From contig LNFK01000075.1 in assembly GCA_001464315.1 (NCBI GenBank), positions 62,001 to 126,000 of the forward strand: DNA of 64,000 nt, given 5' to 3'. This DNA comes from Sphingomonadales bacterium Ga0077559 (GTDB taxonomy: Bacteria; Pseudomonadota; Alphaproteobacteria; Sphingomonadales; Sphingomonadaceae). The position numbers were made by a program, and so were the translations under genes. The stretch's first letter is position 1; each line of letters begins with the position of its first letter. This document shows positions 1 to 7,599 of the stretch, piece after piece. The notes beneath the pieces were generated by a model. That model was not told where the DNA came from and did no database searches. It worked only from the letters and a program-made list of their open reading frames with translations.

Positions 1-2
1 CG

Positions 3-281
3 TTCTTTACCCTGTTCCAGATCATGACGCTCGAAGGCTGGGCCGAAATTGTACGCGAGATCATGACGACGCATCCCGCAGCATGGGTGTTTTTCGTGGC
101 CTATATTCTGGCTGCGACATTTACCGTGCTTAACTTGTTTATCGCAGTGATTGTCGATGCGATGCAAAGGCAGCATCAGGCCGAGGAGTTTGCCGATAAC
201 CAGGCCGAGGCCGATGCCATCGCGCGGATCGAGAAGGAAATCGCGCGGTTGCACGCGCGGTTCGATTCGCTGAGGTTATGA
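3..281 (+). CDS. Bacterial voltage-gated ion channel, C-terminal part (partial)
   Basis: This is the last 92 codons of a channel whose start lies before the window. The visible part runs through the pore loop (FFTLFQIMTLEGW), the pore-lining S6 helix (FVAYILAATFTVLNLFIAVI) and a charged C-terminal helix (VDAMQ, then a Glu/Ala-rich stretch) that in this family forms a four-helix coiled coil. The arrangement matches homotetrameric bacterial sodium channels of the NaChBac/NavMs type in the inner membrane. In those the filter is usually TLESW; here it reads TLEGW. Ion selectivity and voltage sensing cannot be judged because S1-S5 are outside the window. Confidence 0.85.
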   Translation, partial: FFTLFQIMTLEGWAEIVREIMTTHPAAWVFFVAYILAATFTVLNLFIAVIVDAMQRQHQAEEFADNQAEADAIARIEKEIARLHARFDSLRL

Positions 282-302
282 ACGGCGAAGCGCAAGGCGA
301 AT

Positions 303-326
303 CAAAAAGGGCGCCCGAAGCGCCCT
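303..326 (-). terminator. Rho-independent terminator after rpmG
   Basis: A perfect 7-bp stem (AGGGCGC / GCGCCCT) with a 5-nt loop. Read on the minus strand it is followed by a run of T (the A-run at 304-308 on the plus strand). It lies about 30 nt past the rpmG stop. It also separates rpmG from the convergent channel gene. Confidence 0.75.
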
Positions 327-356
327 GATCGATTGCCATTCAAGCAGCGCGGTGGC

Positions 357-524
357 TTACTTGATTTTGGCTTCCTTGAACTCGACATGCTTGCGCACGA
401 CCGGGTCATATTTGCGGAACGTCATCTTTTCGGTGATGTTGCGCGGGTTTTTCTTGGTCACATAGAAAAAGCCGGTGTCAGCGGTGCTGACGAGCTTGAT
501 CTTGATCGTGGCTGGCTTCGCCAT
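357..524 (-). CDS. rpmG: 50S ribosomal protein L33
   Basis: The 55-residue product starts [20 protein letters not shown] and ends FKEAKIK. This is a full-length basic L33 of the alphaproteobacterial type. It contains no cysteine, so it is the zinc-independent (C-minus) form. It is a structural protein of the large ribosomal subunit near the E site. It stands alone with its own terminator downstream. The ATG is preceded by GAAGGAATGGGCC on the coding strand, where AAGGA is a good ribosome binding site. Confidence 0.95.
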   Translation of the reverse strand: MAKPATIKIKLVSTADTGFFYVTKKNPRNITEKMTFRKYDPVVRKHVEFKEAKIK

Positions 525-648
525 GGCCCATTCCTTCGAGTTGAATTTCGTTAAAAACAGGTGGCGGCAAGCGCTGGCCCATTCACAGACGCGCGCCTTT
601 GCGTGTCCGGGCCTGTAAAGTCAACCCCTGACTCGCAATGCCGCGGCT

Positions 649-664
649 TTAAGCGGTTATTAAC
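649..664 (+). promoter_or_regulatory. CtrA-type binding site
   Basis: TTAA (649-652), seven bases, then TTAAC (660-664) matches the full CtrA consensus TTAA-N7-TTAAC. It lies 48 bp upstream of the start at 712. CtrA is the cell-cycle/motility response regulator of alphaproteobacteria. That this site is occupied is an inference from the sequence. Confidence 0.55.
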
Positions 665-711
665 CATGTTGGCGCACACCTGTCTCGTACAACGGGCATG
701 GGGGCATTGCC

Positions 712-1047
712 ATGGATATGGATCATGATCGGCAAATGCTGATTCGCGCGGAACTCAGCGACCTTTTGGAGGCGTTGCGGTTGACCTCGTTCGATACCAA
801 CCCGCTGCAATTCCTCGTCCGGCTGGAGGCGATCCGCCAGACCGCGATTGCGCATCACTTCGCCGCGGTCGCAGAAATCGCCAGCGTATTCGAAGCATCG
901 ATGGAACGCGTGATGCAAAGCGGCGGCGGCGATTCGGTGGTTTCGAGTTTTACCGGTATATTGGGCGACGCCATCGGCTGTTCGCAATTGAGCCCGGCAG
1001 TGACTCAGTCGTTATTGGCATCGGTCGCGGTGCGGTTGCCGAACTGA
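712..1047 (+). CDS. Small uncharacterised helical protein
   Basis: I do not recognise this 111-residue protein. It appears almost entirely alpha-helical and soluble, with no signal peptide and no membrane segment. It carries histidines in the middle (TAIAHHFAAVAEIASVFE) and a Gly/Ser stretch (QSGGGDSVVSS) before a last helical part. The length and helicity recall small signalling proteins such as phosphotransfer domains, but the histidine phosphorylation motif of Hpt domains is not evident, so I make no functional call. A CtrA-like site sits just upstream, hinting at cell-cycle or motility control. A start upstream at another codon is not suggested. Confidence 0.6.
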   Translation: MDMDHDRQMLIRAELSDLLEALRLTSFDTNPLQFLVRLEAIRQTAIAHHFAAVAEIASVFEASMERVMQSGGGDSVVSSFTGILGDAIGCSQLSPAVTQSLLASVAVRLPN

Positions 1048-1082
1048 TTCAATTTTACGAGTGATGTGCTAGGGCGTTCACC

Positions 1083-1649
1083 ATGGACGCGCTTCTCTCC
1101 ACTTTGCTGTCGGTATTCCTTGCCGAAATGGGCGACCGGACGCAGATTTTGGCAGCGGCCTTGGCTTTGCGCTATCACAAGAACGGCGCGGTGCTGGCTG
1201 GGCTGGCTGCTGCGACTTTACTCAATTGCATGATTTCGGCGGCGGGCGGATCGGTGATTGATAGCTGGATCAGCGAAGCACCGCTCAAACTGTTTGCTGG
1301 CCTTGCCTATATCTTCGCCGGCGCAGGCATGTTGATGTGGCGGCGGGTTGTCGACCCATTGACGAAGTGGAAGACGCCCCCTTTCGTGACTGCGTTCCTC
1401 GGCCTGTTTATCCTCGAATTCGGGGACAAGAGCCAGTTCATCATCGCCGCACAGGCCGCGCGAACGCCGTTCTGGCCCATGGCAGCAGTCGGTGGCTTTG
1501 TCGGCATCATGGCTGCGACAGTCCCGGCCGTGTTCCTGCGCGAGCGGTTGGCAACTATCGTGCCGCTCAAACCGATTCGCTGGATTTCGGGTGCGTTACT
1601 GCTCGGCTGGGGAATCTTATTGGCGTTGCAGGCTTTCGGTCTCGCCTAA
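1083..1649 (+). CDS. GDT1/TMEM165 family (UPF0016) Mn2+/Ca2+ exporter
   Basis: This 188-residue membrane protein has two repeats, each with the family signature E-x-G-D-[KR]-[TS]: EMGDRT at residues 15-20 and EFGDKS at 112-117. The acidic residues of the two motifs together form the cation site. About six hydrophobic segments are visible, as expected. Bacterial members such as MneA export manganese, and eukaryotic relatives exchange Ca2+/Mn2+ for protons. The start ATG at 1083 is the only sensible one. The gene is followed 100 bp later by dps. Both could limit metal-driven oxidative damage, though no shared operator is visible. Confidence 0.88.
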   Translation: MDALLSTLLSVFLAEMGDRTQILAAALALRYHKNGAVLAGLAAATLLNCMISAAGGSVIDSWISEAPLKLFAGLAYIFAGAGMLMWRRVVDPLTKWKTPPFVTAFLGLFILEFGDKSQFIIAAQAARTPFWPMAAVGGFVGIMAATVPAVFLRERLATIVPLKPIRWISGALLLGWGILLALQAFGLA

Positions 1650-1749
1650 GTGACCCGCTCAATCTGTCTGGGCGGGAAGCTCGGGTGGCAATAAGGGCAG
1701 GGCGTTCCTATATCACAGGGAGACCCAATCCCCTGAACGGAGAATCAAT

Positions 1750-2214
1750 ATGGCAGAAGGTGACAATAGCAAGAAGGCGCTGGCCGACGCATTGAATGGC
1801 CTGCTGGCCGATTATTATGCGCTGTATCTGAAGACGAAGAACTTCCACTGGCATGTGACAGGTCCGCATTTTCGCGAATATCATCTGCTGTTCGACGAGC
1901 AGGCAACCGAATTGATCGCGACCACCGATCTGGTGGCAGAGCGCGTGCGCAAGCTCGGGCAGGATACGCTGACATCAATTGGCGCGATTGCGGGCAAGCA
2001 GCGAATCAAGGATAATGATTCGGCGACCAATGACGCAGCCAAGATGCTAAAGGAATTGCATGTCGATAACGAAACATTGGTGCAGGCGTTGAAGGACGCA
2101 AAAGAGCTAGCTGAAGAGGCTGGCGACAATGCGACCGACGGCATGCTCGACGACTGGACCGACGAGGCCGAACAACGCGCGTGGTTCCTCGCGGCGACCA
2201 TCGGCAAAGCCTGA
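1750..2214 (+). CDS. dps: Dps-type DNA-protecting ferritin-like protein
   Basis: The 154-residue product has the classic Dps core: NFHWHVTGPHFREYHLLFDE at about residues 31-50. It supplies the His/His/Asp/Glu residues of the inter-subunit ferroxidase centre. Dps forms dodecamers that oxidise and store iron and coat DNA in stress and stationary phase. The length is within the family's normal range. It stands alone, with a strong hairpin directly downstream. A possible binding site for OxyR or another regulator was not identified. Confidence 0.92.
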   Translation: MAEGDNSKKALADALNGLLADYYALYLKTKNFHWHVTGPHFREYHLLFDEQATELIATTDLVAERVRKLGQDTLTSIGAIAGKQRIKDNDSATNDAAKMLKELHVDNETLVQALKDAKELAEEAGDNATDGMLDDWTDEAEQRAWFLAATIGKA

Positions 2215-2222
2215 AACAAAAA

Positions 2223-2254
2223 AGGGCGGGTGAAGCATCATGCTTCCCCGCCCT
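2223..2254. terminator. Bidirectional hairpin terminator between dps and the cold-shock gene
   Basis: A long stem pairs AGGGCGGG-GAAGCAT with ATGCTTC-CCCGCCCT, with one bulged T at 2231. It lies between two convergent genes. It is flanked by an A-run before it (terminator T-run for the minus strand) and GTTTG after it. It probably serves both dps and the cold-shock gene. Confidence 0.7.
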
Positions 2255-2274
2255 GTTTGACTATCTCGCGTCGC

Positions 2275-3081
2275 TTATTCGGTAAGCGCGCTCAGGTTTG
2301 TCGCCGAGAACTTACCGCGACGGTCGATTTCGATGTCGAAGGCCAAACGGTCGCCTTGGGTCACCTGCCCCATTCCCGAACGTTCGAGCGCCGAGATATG
2401 TACAAACACATCTTCGCCGCCATCATCGCGCTGAACGAATCCAAAACCCTTCATGTCGTTGAAGAATTTCACGGTGCCGTTGGCGCGTTCGCCGGTCGAT
2501 TCGCGCTGCGGTGCGCGCGGTGCCGAATCACGGTCGTTCCCGCGGAAGCCGCCGCCGCCTTCACGCGGGGCGCGATCGAACCCGCCACGCTCTGGACGGT
2601 CAGGACGCGGTGCGCGTTCGGTAACTGCCATCGGTTCGCCGTCGATTACCAAATCGGTTGCCGACACCTTGCCGCCGCGTTCCACCAAAGTGAATTCGAG
2701 CGGCTGGCCTTCTGCCAAAGCAGACAGTCCGGCCAGTTCGACAGCGCTGATATGAACGAACACATCGTCGGGGCGATCATCGACCTGAATGAAGCCGAAG
2801 CCCTTTTGTCCGTTGAAAAACTTGACGATTCCCTTGCCGGAACCGATTACCTGTGCAGGCATTGGCGGGCCGCCGGGGCCGCGCCGCGGTGCGCCGAAAC
2901 CACCACCGCCACCTGAACCGCCGCCGCCACCACCGTAGCTGCTGCCACCGCCGCCGCCGCCGTAGCTACCTCCGCCACCGCCCTGATAGGGGGTTGGTGC
3001 GCGGTAGCCGTCGTAGCTTTCATCACCAAAACCATCTCTTTTGTCCCGGCCCTTGCCGGCACGCTTGCGATCAAAACCCAT
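2275..3081 (-). CDS. Double cold-shock-domain protein with glycine-rich N-terminus
   Basis: The 268-residue protein contains two cold-shock domains. The first, at about residues 83-150, has the RNP1-like KGFGFI and RNP2-like VFVHIS motifs. The second, near 200-265, has KGFGFV and VFVHIS. They are joined by an Arg/Gly/Asp-rich linker. The first 75 residues are a low-complexity tail of GGGGG/SYGG runs after a basic start ([13 protein letters not shown]). Such proteins bind single-stranded RNA or DNA as chaperones. Single-domain Csp proteins are about 70 residues, so this is a fused, tailed form. The tail resembles disordered RNA-binding tails that can drive condensates; that role is inference. 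Confidence 0.88.
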   Translation of the reverse strand: MGFDRKRAGKGRDKRDGFGDESYDGYRAPTPYQGGGGGSYGGGGGGSSYGGGGGGSGGGGGFGAPRRGPGGPPMPAQVIGSGKGIVKFFNGQKGFGFIQVDDRPDDVFVHISAVELAGLSALAEGQPLEFTLVERGGKVSATDLVIDGEPMAVTERAPRPDRPERGGFDRAPREGGGGFRGNDRDSAPRAPQRESTGERANGTVKFFNDMKGFGFVQRDDGGEDVFVHISALERSGMGQVTQGDRLAFDIEIDRRGKFSATNLSALTE

Positions 3082-3297
3082 GTCTTACTACTTGCCTTCT
3101 CATCGCCCCAAATAACAAATAATATGCAGTCGAGGGCGATGGTCCTGCACGTCACAAGCGCGGTCCTTGGTGATCGCGCAAGCCCTAGCTATATCGCAAT
3201 AAAAGGTTACGGGATAGCAAATATTGCGTGGCTTTACGGTCACAGCGGCGACCTAGTTTTGTTTGCCTTGCACTCCGCGCTGGGGCAAGGGACTTGC

Positions 3298-3915
3298 ATG
3301 AGCGTATATTTATATGAAGAAGACCTGCCCGAAGGCGTTTTGGCCGCAGGGCCAGTCGCCGTCGATACCGAAACAATGGGCCTGATCACGCCGCGCGACC
3401 GGCTGTGCCTGCTACAGATTTCGGACGGCGGAGGCGATGAGCATCTCGTCCGTTTCGCACCCGACAGCGATTATGCCGCGCCCAATCTGCGCGCCGTGCT
3501 GGCCGATCCAGAACGGCTCAAGCTATTCCATTTCGCGCGGTTCGATCTGGCGGCGATTTCGCATTATCTGGAAGTCGTAGCGACGCCGTTATTCTGCACC
3601 AAAATCGCCTCGCGTCTGGTCAGGACCTATACCGACCGGCATGGCCTGAAGGAACTTGTGAAGGAAATGCTGGGCACCGATATTTCCAAGCAACAGCAGT
3701 CAAGCGACTGGGGCGGGCCAAGTCTGTCCGAGGCGCAAAAGGATTATGCAGCCAGCGACGTGCGCTATCTGCACCGGCTCCACGCGCAATTCGTCGAACG
3801 GCTGGCGCGCGAAGGCCGCACGCATCTGGCTCAGGCTTGCTTCGACTTCCTACCGCACCGCGCAGACCTTGATCTGGCCGGATGGCCGGAAATCGATATA
3901 TTCGGGCACAGTTAA
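3298..3915 (+). CDS. rnd: Ribonuclease D (short alphaproteobacterial form)
   Basis: This DEDDy 3'-5' exonuclease has the three exo motifs visible: VDTETMG (Exo I, D-x-E), FHFARFDLAA (Exo II) and YAASDVRYL (Exo III, Y-x3-D). It trims the 3' ends of tRNA precursors and other stable RNAs. At about 205 residues it lacks the C-terminal HRDC domains of the E. coli enzyme, as is usual in alphaproteobacteria. I start at the ATG at 3298 (MSVYLYEEDLP), because the longer in-frame reading from 3124 adds non-homologous sequence. The gene is 24 bp upstream of lptC. Confidence 0.9.
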   Translation: MSVYLYEEDLPEGVLAAGPVAVDTETMGLITPRDRLCLLQISDGGGDEHLVRFAPDSDYAAPNLRAVLADPERLKLFHFARFDLAAISHYLEVVATPLFCTKIASRLVRTYTDRHGLKELVKEMLGTDISKQQQSSDWGGPSLSEAQKDYAASDVRYLHRLHAQFVERLAREGRTHLAQACFDFLPHRADLDLAGWPEIDIFGHS

Positions 3916-3939
3916 GGTTCGGGCGCGTTAAATAACTAT

Positions 3940-4575
3940 ATGTCCGAACTCGCCGATCTTGAACGCACCCAACGCCAGCGCTGGGCGATGCCCGGGGGCA
4001 GGCACGACCGGATGATCCGGGCGATGCGCGTTGTCCTGCCCAGCATCATCGGCGTGTTGCTCGCAGTGTTGGCGTTCAGCCCGTTTGCCGGACAGCAGGA
4101 ATTAAGCTTTGTGCTCGACAAGGACGAGGTCAGCCTGTCGCGCGAACGAATGCGGTTGGTCGAGGCGTTGTATCGAGGCGAAGACAGCAATGGTCGGCCT
4201 TTTTCGCTGCGCGCCGGTAGCGCTGTCCAGAAAACTTCGGCCGATCCGAGCCTTGACATGACCGCATTGTCCGCGCGGATATTGCTCAACGACGGCCCGG
4301 CGTCGATCCTTGCGCAAAAGGGCAATTATAATCTCGCCAAGGAAACAATGCGGGTAAATGGTCCGCTCGCGGTCGAATCGCCCGGCTATGATATGGTCGC
4401 AAGCAACGTCGAAGTGTCGCTGAAAGACAAGACAATGAAAAGCTTCGGTCCGGTAAGCGGCCGGACAAAAGTCGGCACGTTCAAGGCGGGGCGGCTGAGC
4501 GCCAATCTTGAAACGCGTGTCGTTCGTCTGGACGGCGGGGTTCAATTGCGTATCGACCAGAATGCGATTAAGTGA
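3940..4575 (+). CDS. lptC: LPS export protein LptC
   Basis: The 211-residue protein has a short cytoplasmic N-terminus, a single membrane anchor (about residues 34-52, VVLPSIIGVLLAVLAFSPF) and a periplasmic beta-jellyroll domain typical of LptC. It passes lipopolysaccharide from the LptB2FG extractor to LptA. Sequence identity in this family is low. The call rests on topology, on motifs such as ARILLNDGPASILAQKGNY, and above all on its position directly before lptA and lptB. The lptA start follows 7 bp after the stop, so the two are surely cotranscribed. Confidence 0.88.
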   Translation: MSELADLERTQRQRWAMPGGRHDRMIRAMRVVLPSIIGVLLAVLAFSPFAGQQELSFVLDKDEVSLSRERMRLVEALYRGEDSNGRPFSLRAGSAVQKTSADPSLDMTALSARILLNDGPASILAQKGNYNLAKETMRVNGPLAVESPGYDMVASNVEVSLKDKTMKSFGPVSGRTKVGTFKAGRLSANLETRVVRLDGGVQLRIDQNAIK

Positions 4576-4582
4576 GGCCGCA

Positions 4583-5110
4583 ATGACACATCGCTCTTTC
4601 CCGCTCGGCCTGTCGGCTGCCATCATTGCTGCTGCGCTGATCTCCTCGGCCTCGCCCGCGCAGACAATCCGCAACCATGACAGCAACGCACCGGTGAATT
4701 TCGATGCTGGATCGCTCGAACTGCAAGACCGCGCCGACCGCGTCGTTTTGTCGGGCGGGGTAACCGCGACGCAGGCAGGTCTGACAATGAAGGCCAACCG
4801 CGTGACGGCGGCCTATACCAGCGGCGGCGGCATTGATGTCAACCGGCTCGACGCCACCGGCGGCGTGATCATTACCAAGGATGATTTGCGCGCGACCAGC
4901 AGCTCGGCAATTTACGATCTCAACGCCAATTTGATCACGCTCATCGGCGGCGTAAATCTCACACAAGGGGCAAACAAGCTCAGCGGAGGACGCCTTGTCA
5001 TCGATCTGAATTCAGGCCGTTCGACCATCAATGGCGGCGGCGCCCCCGGTGTGACCAACTCCGGCGGCCGGGTGAAGGGTACTTTCACTGTGCCGCAGCG
5101 CAAAAACTGA
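4583..5110 (+). CDS. lptA: LPS transport periplasmic protein LptA
   Basis: The 175-residue protein has a cleavable signal peptide (SFPLGLSAAIIAAALISSAS, then PAQT) and an OstA-like beta-jellyroll made of repeated strands (VVLSGGVTATQAGLTMKANR, ATGGVIITKDDLRATSSSA). It forms the periplasmic bridge that carries LPS from LptC to LptD. The start at 4583 places the signal peptide correctly. An in-frame upstream start at 4508 would overlap lptC by 68 bp and lack a signal peptide. lptB follows after 96 bp. Confidence 0.9.
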   Translation: MTHRSFPLGLSAAIIAAALISSASPAQTIRNHDSNAPVNFDAGSLELQDRADRVVLSGGVTATQAGLTMKANRVTAAYTSGGGIDVNRLDATGGVIITKDDLRATSSSAIYDLNANLITLIGGVNLTQGANKLSGGRLVIDLNSGRSTINGGGAPGVTNSGGRVKGTFTVPQRKN

Positions 5111-5206
5111 TTACCCCGAAACGGACACGCATAAATCATGCCAATTGCATGTTGCGCGCCAAGCCCTTAGTTATCGAACGATACTTAACTACGCGGGCGA
5201 TTTGAA

Positions 5207-5980
5207 ATGGACAGCATCACAGTAGAGCGCCCGAACGCCATGACCGACGAGGGCATGTCCAGCGGGCTCGGCGTTGTTTCGATTGCCAAAAGTTATGACA
5301 AGCGTGCGGTACTGACCGACGTGTCGCTATCGGTTGCCAAGGGCGAAGTTGTGGGATTGCTCGGCCCGAACGGTGCTGGCAAGACCACCTGCTTTTATTC
5401 GATCATGGGACTGGTCAAGCCCGATAGCGGACGGATTATGCTTGATGGCGCGGACATCACCGGCCTGCCAATGTACCGCCGGGCGATATTGGGACTGGGG
5501 TATTTGCCTCAAGAAACCTCTATATTTCGCGGGATGACGGTCGAGCAGAATATAAGTTCGGTGCTCGAATTATCTGAACCCGATGCCGAATCCCGCGGCG
5601 CGCGGCTTGAAAAACTGCTCGATGAATTCGGCCTGACCCGTTTACGCAGCGCGCCTGCGATGGCGCTTTCGGGCGGCGAGCGGCGGCGGTGCGAGATCGC
5701 CCGCGCACTCGCGGCCAATCCATCGATCATGCTTCTCGACGAACCATTTGCAGGCATTGACCCGATCTCGATTTCGGACATTCGCGATTTGGTGAAGGAA
5801 CTCAAAACGCGCAATATCGGCGTGCTGATCACTGACCATAATGTCCGCGAAACGCTCGACATCGTCGACCGCGCCTGCATCATTTATGGCGGTCAGGTTC
5901 TATTTGCGGGCTCACCCGAGGCGCTCGTCGCCGACCCCAATGTCCGGCGGCTGTATTTGGGCGAAAGCTTTGCGATGTGA
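5207..5980 (+). CDS. lptB: LPS export ABC transporter ATPase LptB
   Basis: The 257-residue ABC ATPase has Walker A GPNGAGKT (about residues 53-60), signature LSGGERRR, Walker B IMLLDEPFAGID and switch histidine in ITDHN. It powers extraction of LPS from the inner membrane with LptF/LptG, which are not in this window. The N-terminal 20 residues before the ABC core are longer than in E. coli LptB. The in-frame ATG at codon 12 (MTDEGM) is an alternative start. It completes an lptC-lptA-lptB-rpoN order common in proteobacteria. Confidence 0.94.
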   Translation: MDSITVERPNAMTDEGMSSGLGVVSIAKSYDKRAVLTDVSLSVAKGEVVGLLGPNGAGKTTCFYSIMGLVKPDSGRIMLDGADITGLPMYRRAILGLGYLPQETSIFRGMTVEQNISSVLELSEPDAESRGARLEKLLDEFGLTRLRSAPAMALSGGERRRCEIARALAANPSIMLLDEPFAGIDPISISDIRDLVKELKTRNIGVLITDHNVRETLDIVDRACIIYGGQVLFAGSPEALVADPNVRRLYLGESFAM

Positions 5981-6011
5981 TGGTATTCATAGGCCGAAAG
6001 TTCATCGTACC

Positions 6012-6071
6012 CCTGAGCCTGTCGAAGGGCGCTTATCGGCTGGATGTGCTTTGCCCTTCGACAAGCTCAGG
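6012..6071. repeat. Imperfect inverted repeat (CCTGAGC-TGTCGAAGGGC family)
   Basis: The left arm at 6012-6030 (CCTGAGCCTGTCGAAGGGC) and the right arm at 6053-6071 are reverse complements with one mismatch, around a 22-nt loop. It lies between lptB and rpoN. This core is widespread between genes of sphingomonads and behaves like a REP-type element. It may also fold in RNA and lower read-through from lptB into rpoN. Confidence 0.75.
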
Positions 6072-6100
6072 ACCTCAGCACGACGGTTATTAGGTAGCTC

Positions 6101-7591
6101 GTGGCATTAGCCCCCCGCCTCGATCTTCGCCAAAGCCAGTCGCTGGTAATGACGCCGCAATTGCAGCAGGCGATCAAATTGCTGGCCTTGTCCTCGATGG
6201 AAATCGAGGCCTTTATCGCCGAGGAAGTCGAGCGCAACCCTGTGCTCGAAACAGGCGGCAGCGACGGTCCGGTTGAAACCCCGCCCGACGATTTTCAGGC
6301 TCCGCCCAGCACAGAGAGCGGCGACCGGGGCAGCGACGAGATATTGAGCGGCAACGATAATGCCGCCTCCGAGGCACTCGACGTCGATTTTGGCGCAGAA
6401 ACTTTTCACCATGACGGCGCATCGGACAGCGTCGGCGGCACCGACGGGATGCTCGGGCTTTCGGGCAGCGGCATATCGTCGGGTTTCGATGGCGAAGGCC
6501 CTGACTTCGACAGCTTTGCCGCCCATGACATCAGCTTGCGCGACCATCTGATGACTCAGGCGGGGATCAGCTTGTCGGGATATATGCTGTTCCTCGTACA
6601 GCAGATTATCGAGCAGATCGAACCTACAGGCTATGTGGGTGAAGACTTGCTGGCGATGGCGCACCGGCTGGGCGTGCCGATGGCCGAGATGGAAGCCGCA
6701 CTTACCGAAGTGCAGCGGTTTGATCCGACGGGTGTCGGCGCACGCAACCTGTCCGAATGTCTGGCGCTACAGGCCAAAGAAGCGAACCGTTACGACCCGT
6801 GCATGGCAAAGCTGATCAATAATCTCGACCTGGTCGCCAAGGGCGCGTTCGACCAGTTGAAGCGCATGTGCCGGGTCGATGACGAAGATTTGCGCGACAT
6901 GATGATCGAGTTGCGCAGTTACGATCCGAAGCCTGGTTGCCGGTTCGAACGCGAGGACAGCGTCGCGATCACACCCGATATCTTCATAACCGCGCGTGGG
7001 AACGGATGGGCGATAGAACTGAACAGCGCAAACCTGCCGCGCCTGCTCATCAACCGGAGTTATGTCGCCGAACTGGGTCAGGACAAGACGACCAAGGCAT
7101 GGCTCAGTGACTGCATGGCCGACGCCAACTGGTTGATTAAAGCCATGGATCAGCGACAACGGACGATTGTGAAGGTGGCAACCGAACTGGTGAAACAGCA
7201 GGACGGCTTTTTTCGCGGCGGTGTTGCGCATCTACGACCGCTGACGTTGCGACAGGTTGCCGATGCCATCGAAATGCACGAATCCACCGTTAGCCGCGTT
7301 ACCAGCAACAAATATTTGCACTGCGACCGCGGGCTGTTCGACCTCAAATATTTCTTTTCGTCGGGCGTTCAGTCGGCCGATGGCGACGGCGCATCGGCCG
7401 AAGCGGTGAAGAGCCATATCAAGACGCTGATTGACGGCGAAGGGGCGAAGATATTGTCCGACGATACTTTGGTCGATTTGCTCAATGCCAAAGGCTTCGA
7501 CATAGCCCGCCGCACGGTCGCCAAATACCGCGAAGCCATGGGCATCGGGTCGTCGGTGCAGCGGCGGCGGCAAAAGAAAATGGGCCGCTAA
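6101..7591 (+). CDS. rpoN: RNA polymerase sigma-54 factor
   Basis: The 496-residue protein has the expected three regions. Region I is the Gln/Leu-rich activator-contact helix at the N-terminus (LRQSQSLVMTPQLQQAIKLL). Region II is an acidic linker (about residues 50-130). Region III is the core-binding and DNA-binding part, ending in the RpoN box ARRTVAKYRE (about 469-478). Sigma-54 directs transcription of genes with -24/-12 promoters and needs AAA+ activators. The start codon is GTG at 6101; no better ATG precedes region I. The usual hpf and ptsN neighbours are not downstream here; a divergent-facing ATP-grasp gene ends 9 bp later. Confidence 0.95.
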   Translation: MALAPRLDLRQSQSLVMTPQLQQAIKLLALSSMEIEAFIAEEVERNPVLETGGSDGPVETPPDDFQAPPSTESGDRGSDEILSGNDNAASEALDVDFGAETFHHDGASDSVGGTDGMLGLSGSGISSGFDGEGPDFDSFAAHDISLRDHLMTQAGISLSGYMLFLVQQIIEQIEPTGYVGEDLLAMAHRLGVPMAEMEAALTEVQRFDPTGVGARNLSECLALQAKEANRYDPCMAKLINNLDLVAKGAFDQLKRMCRVDDEDLRDMMIELRSYDPKPGCRFEREDSVAITPDIFITARGNGWAIELNSANLPRLLINRSYVAELGQDKTTKAWLSDCMADANWLIKAMDQRQRTIVKVATELVKQQDGFFRGGVAHLRPLTLRQVADAIEMHESTVSRVTSNKYLHCDRGLFDLKYFFSSGVQSADGDGASAEAVKSHIKTLIDGEGAKILSDDTLVDLLNAKGFDIARRTVAKYREAMGIGSSVQRRRQKKMGR

Positions 7592-7599
7592 CGCCCGGT

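Noticed and set aside
2890-2985. Repetitive DNA within the cold-shock gene that could look like a short tandem array
   Set aside because: It encodes the glycine-rich protein tail in frame and has no spacer-repeat layout; it is not a CRISPR array.
3124-3297. N-terminal extension of RNase D from the ATG at 3124
   Set aside because: The extra 58 residues are not like the family and lie over the likely promoter. The ATG at 3298 gives the standard length.
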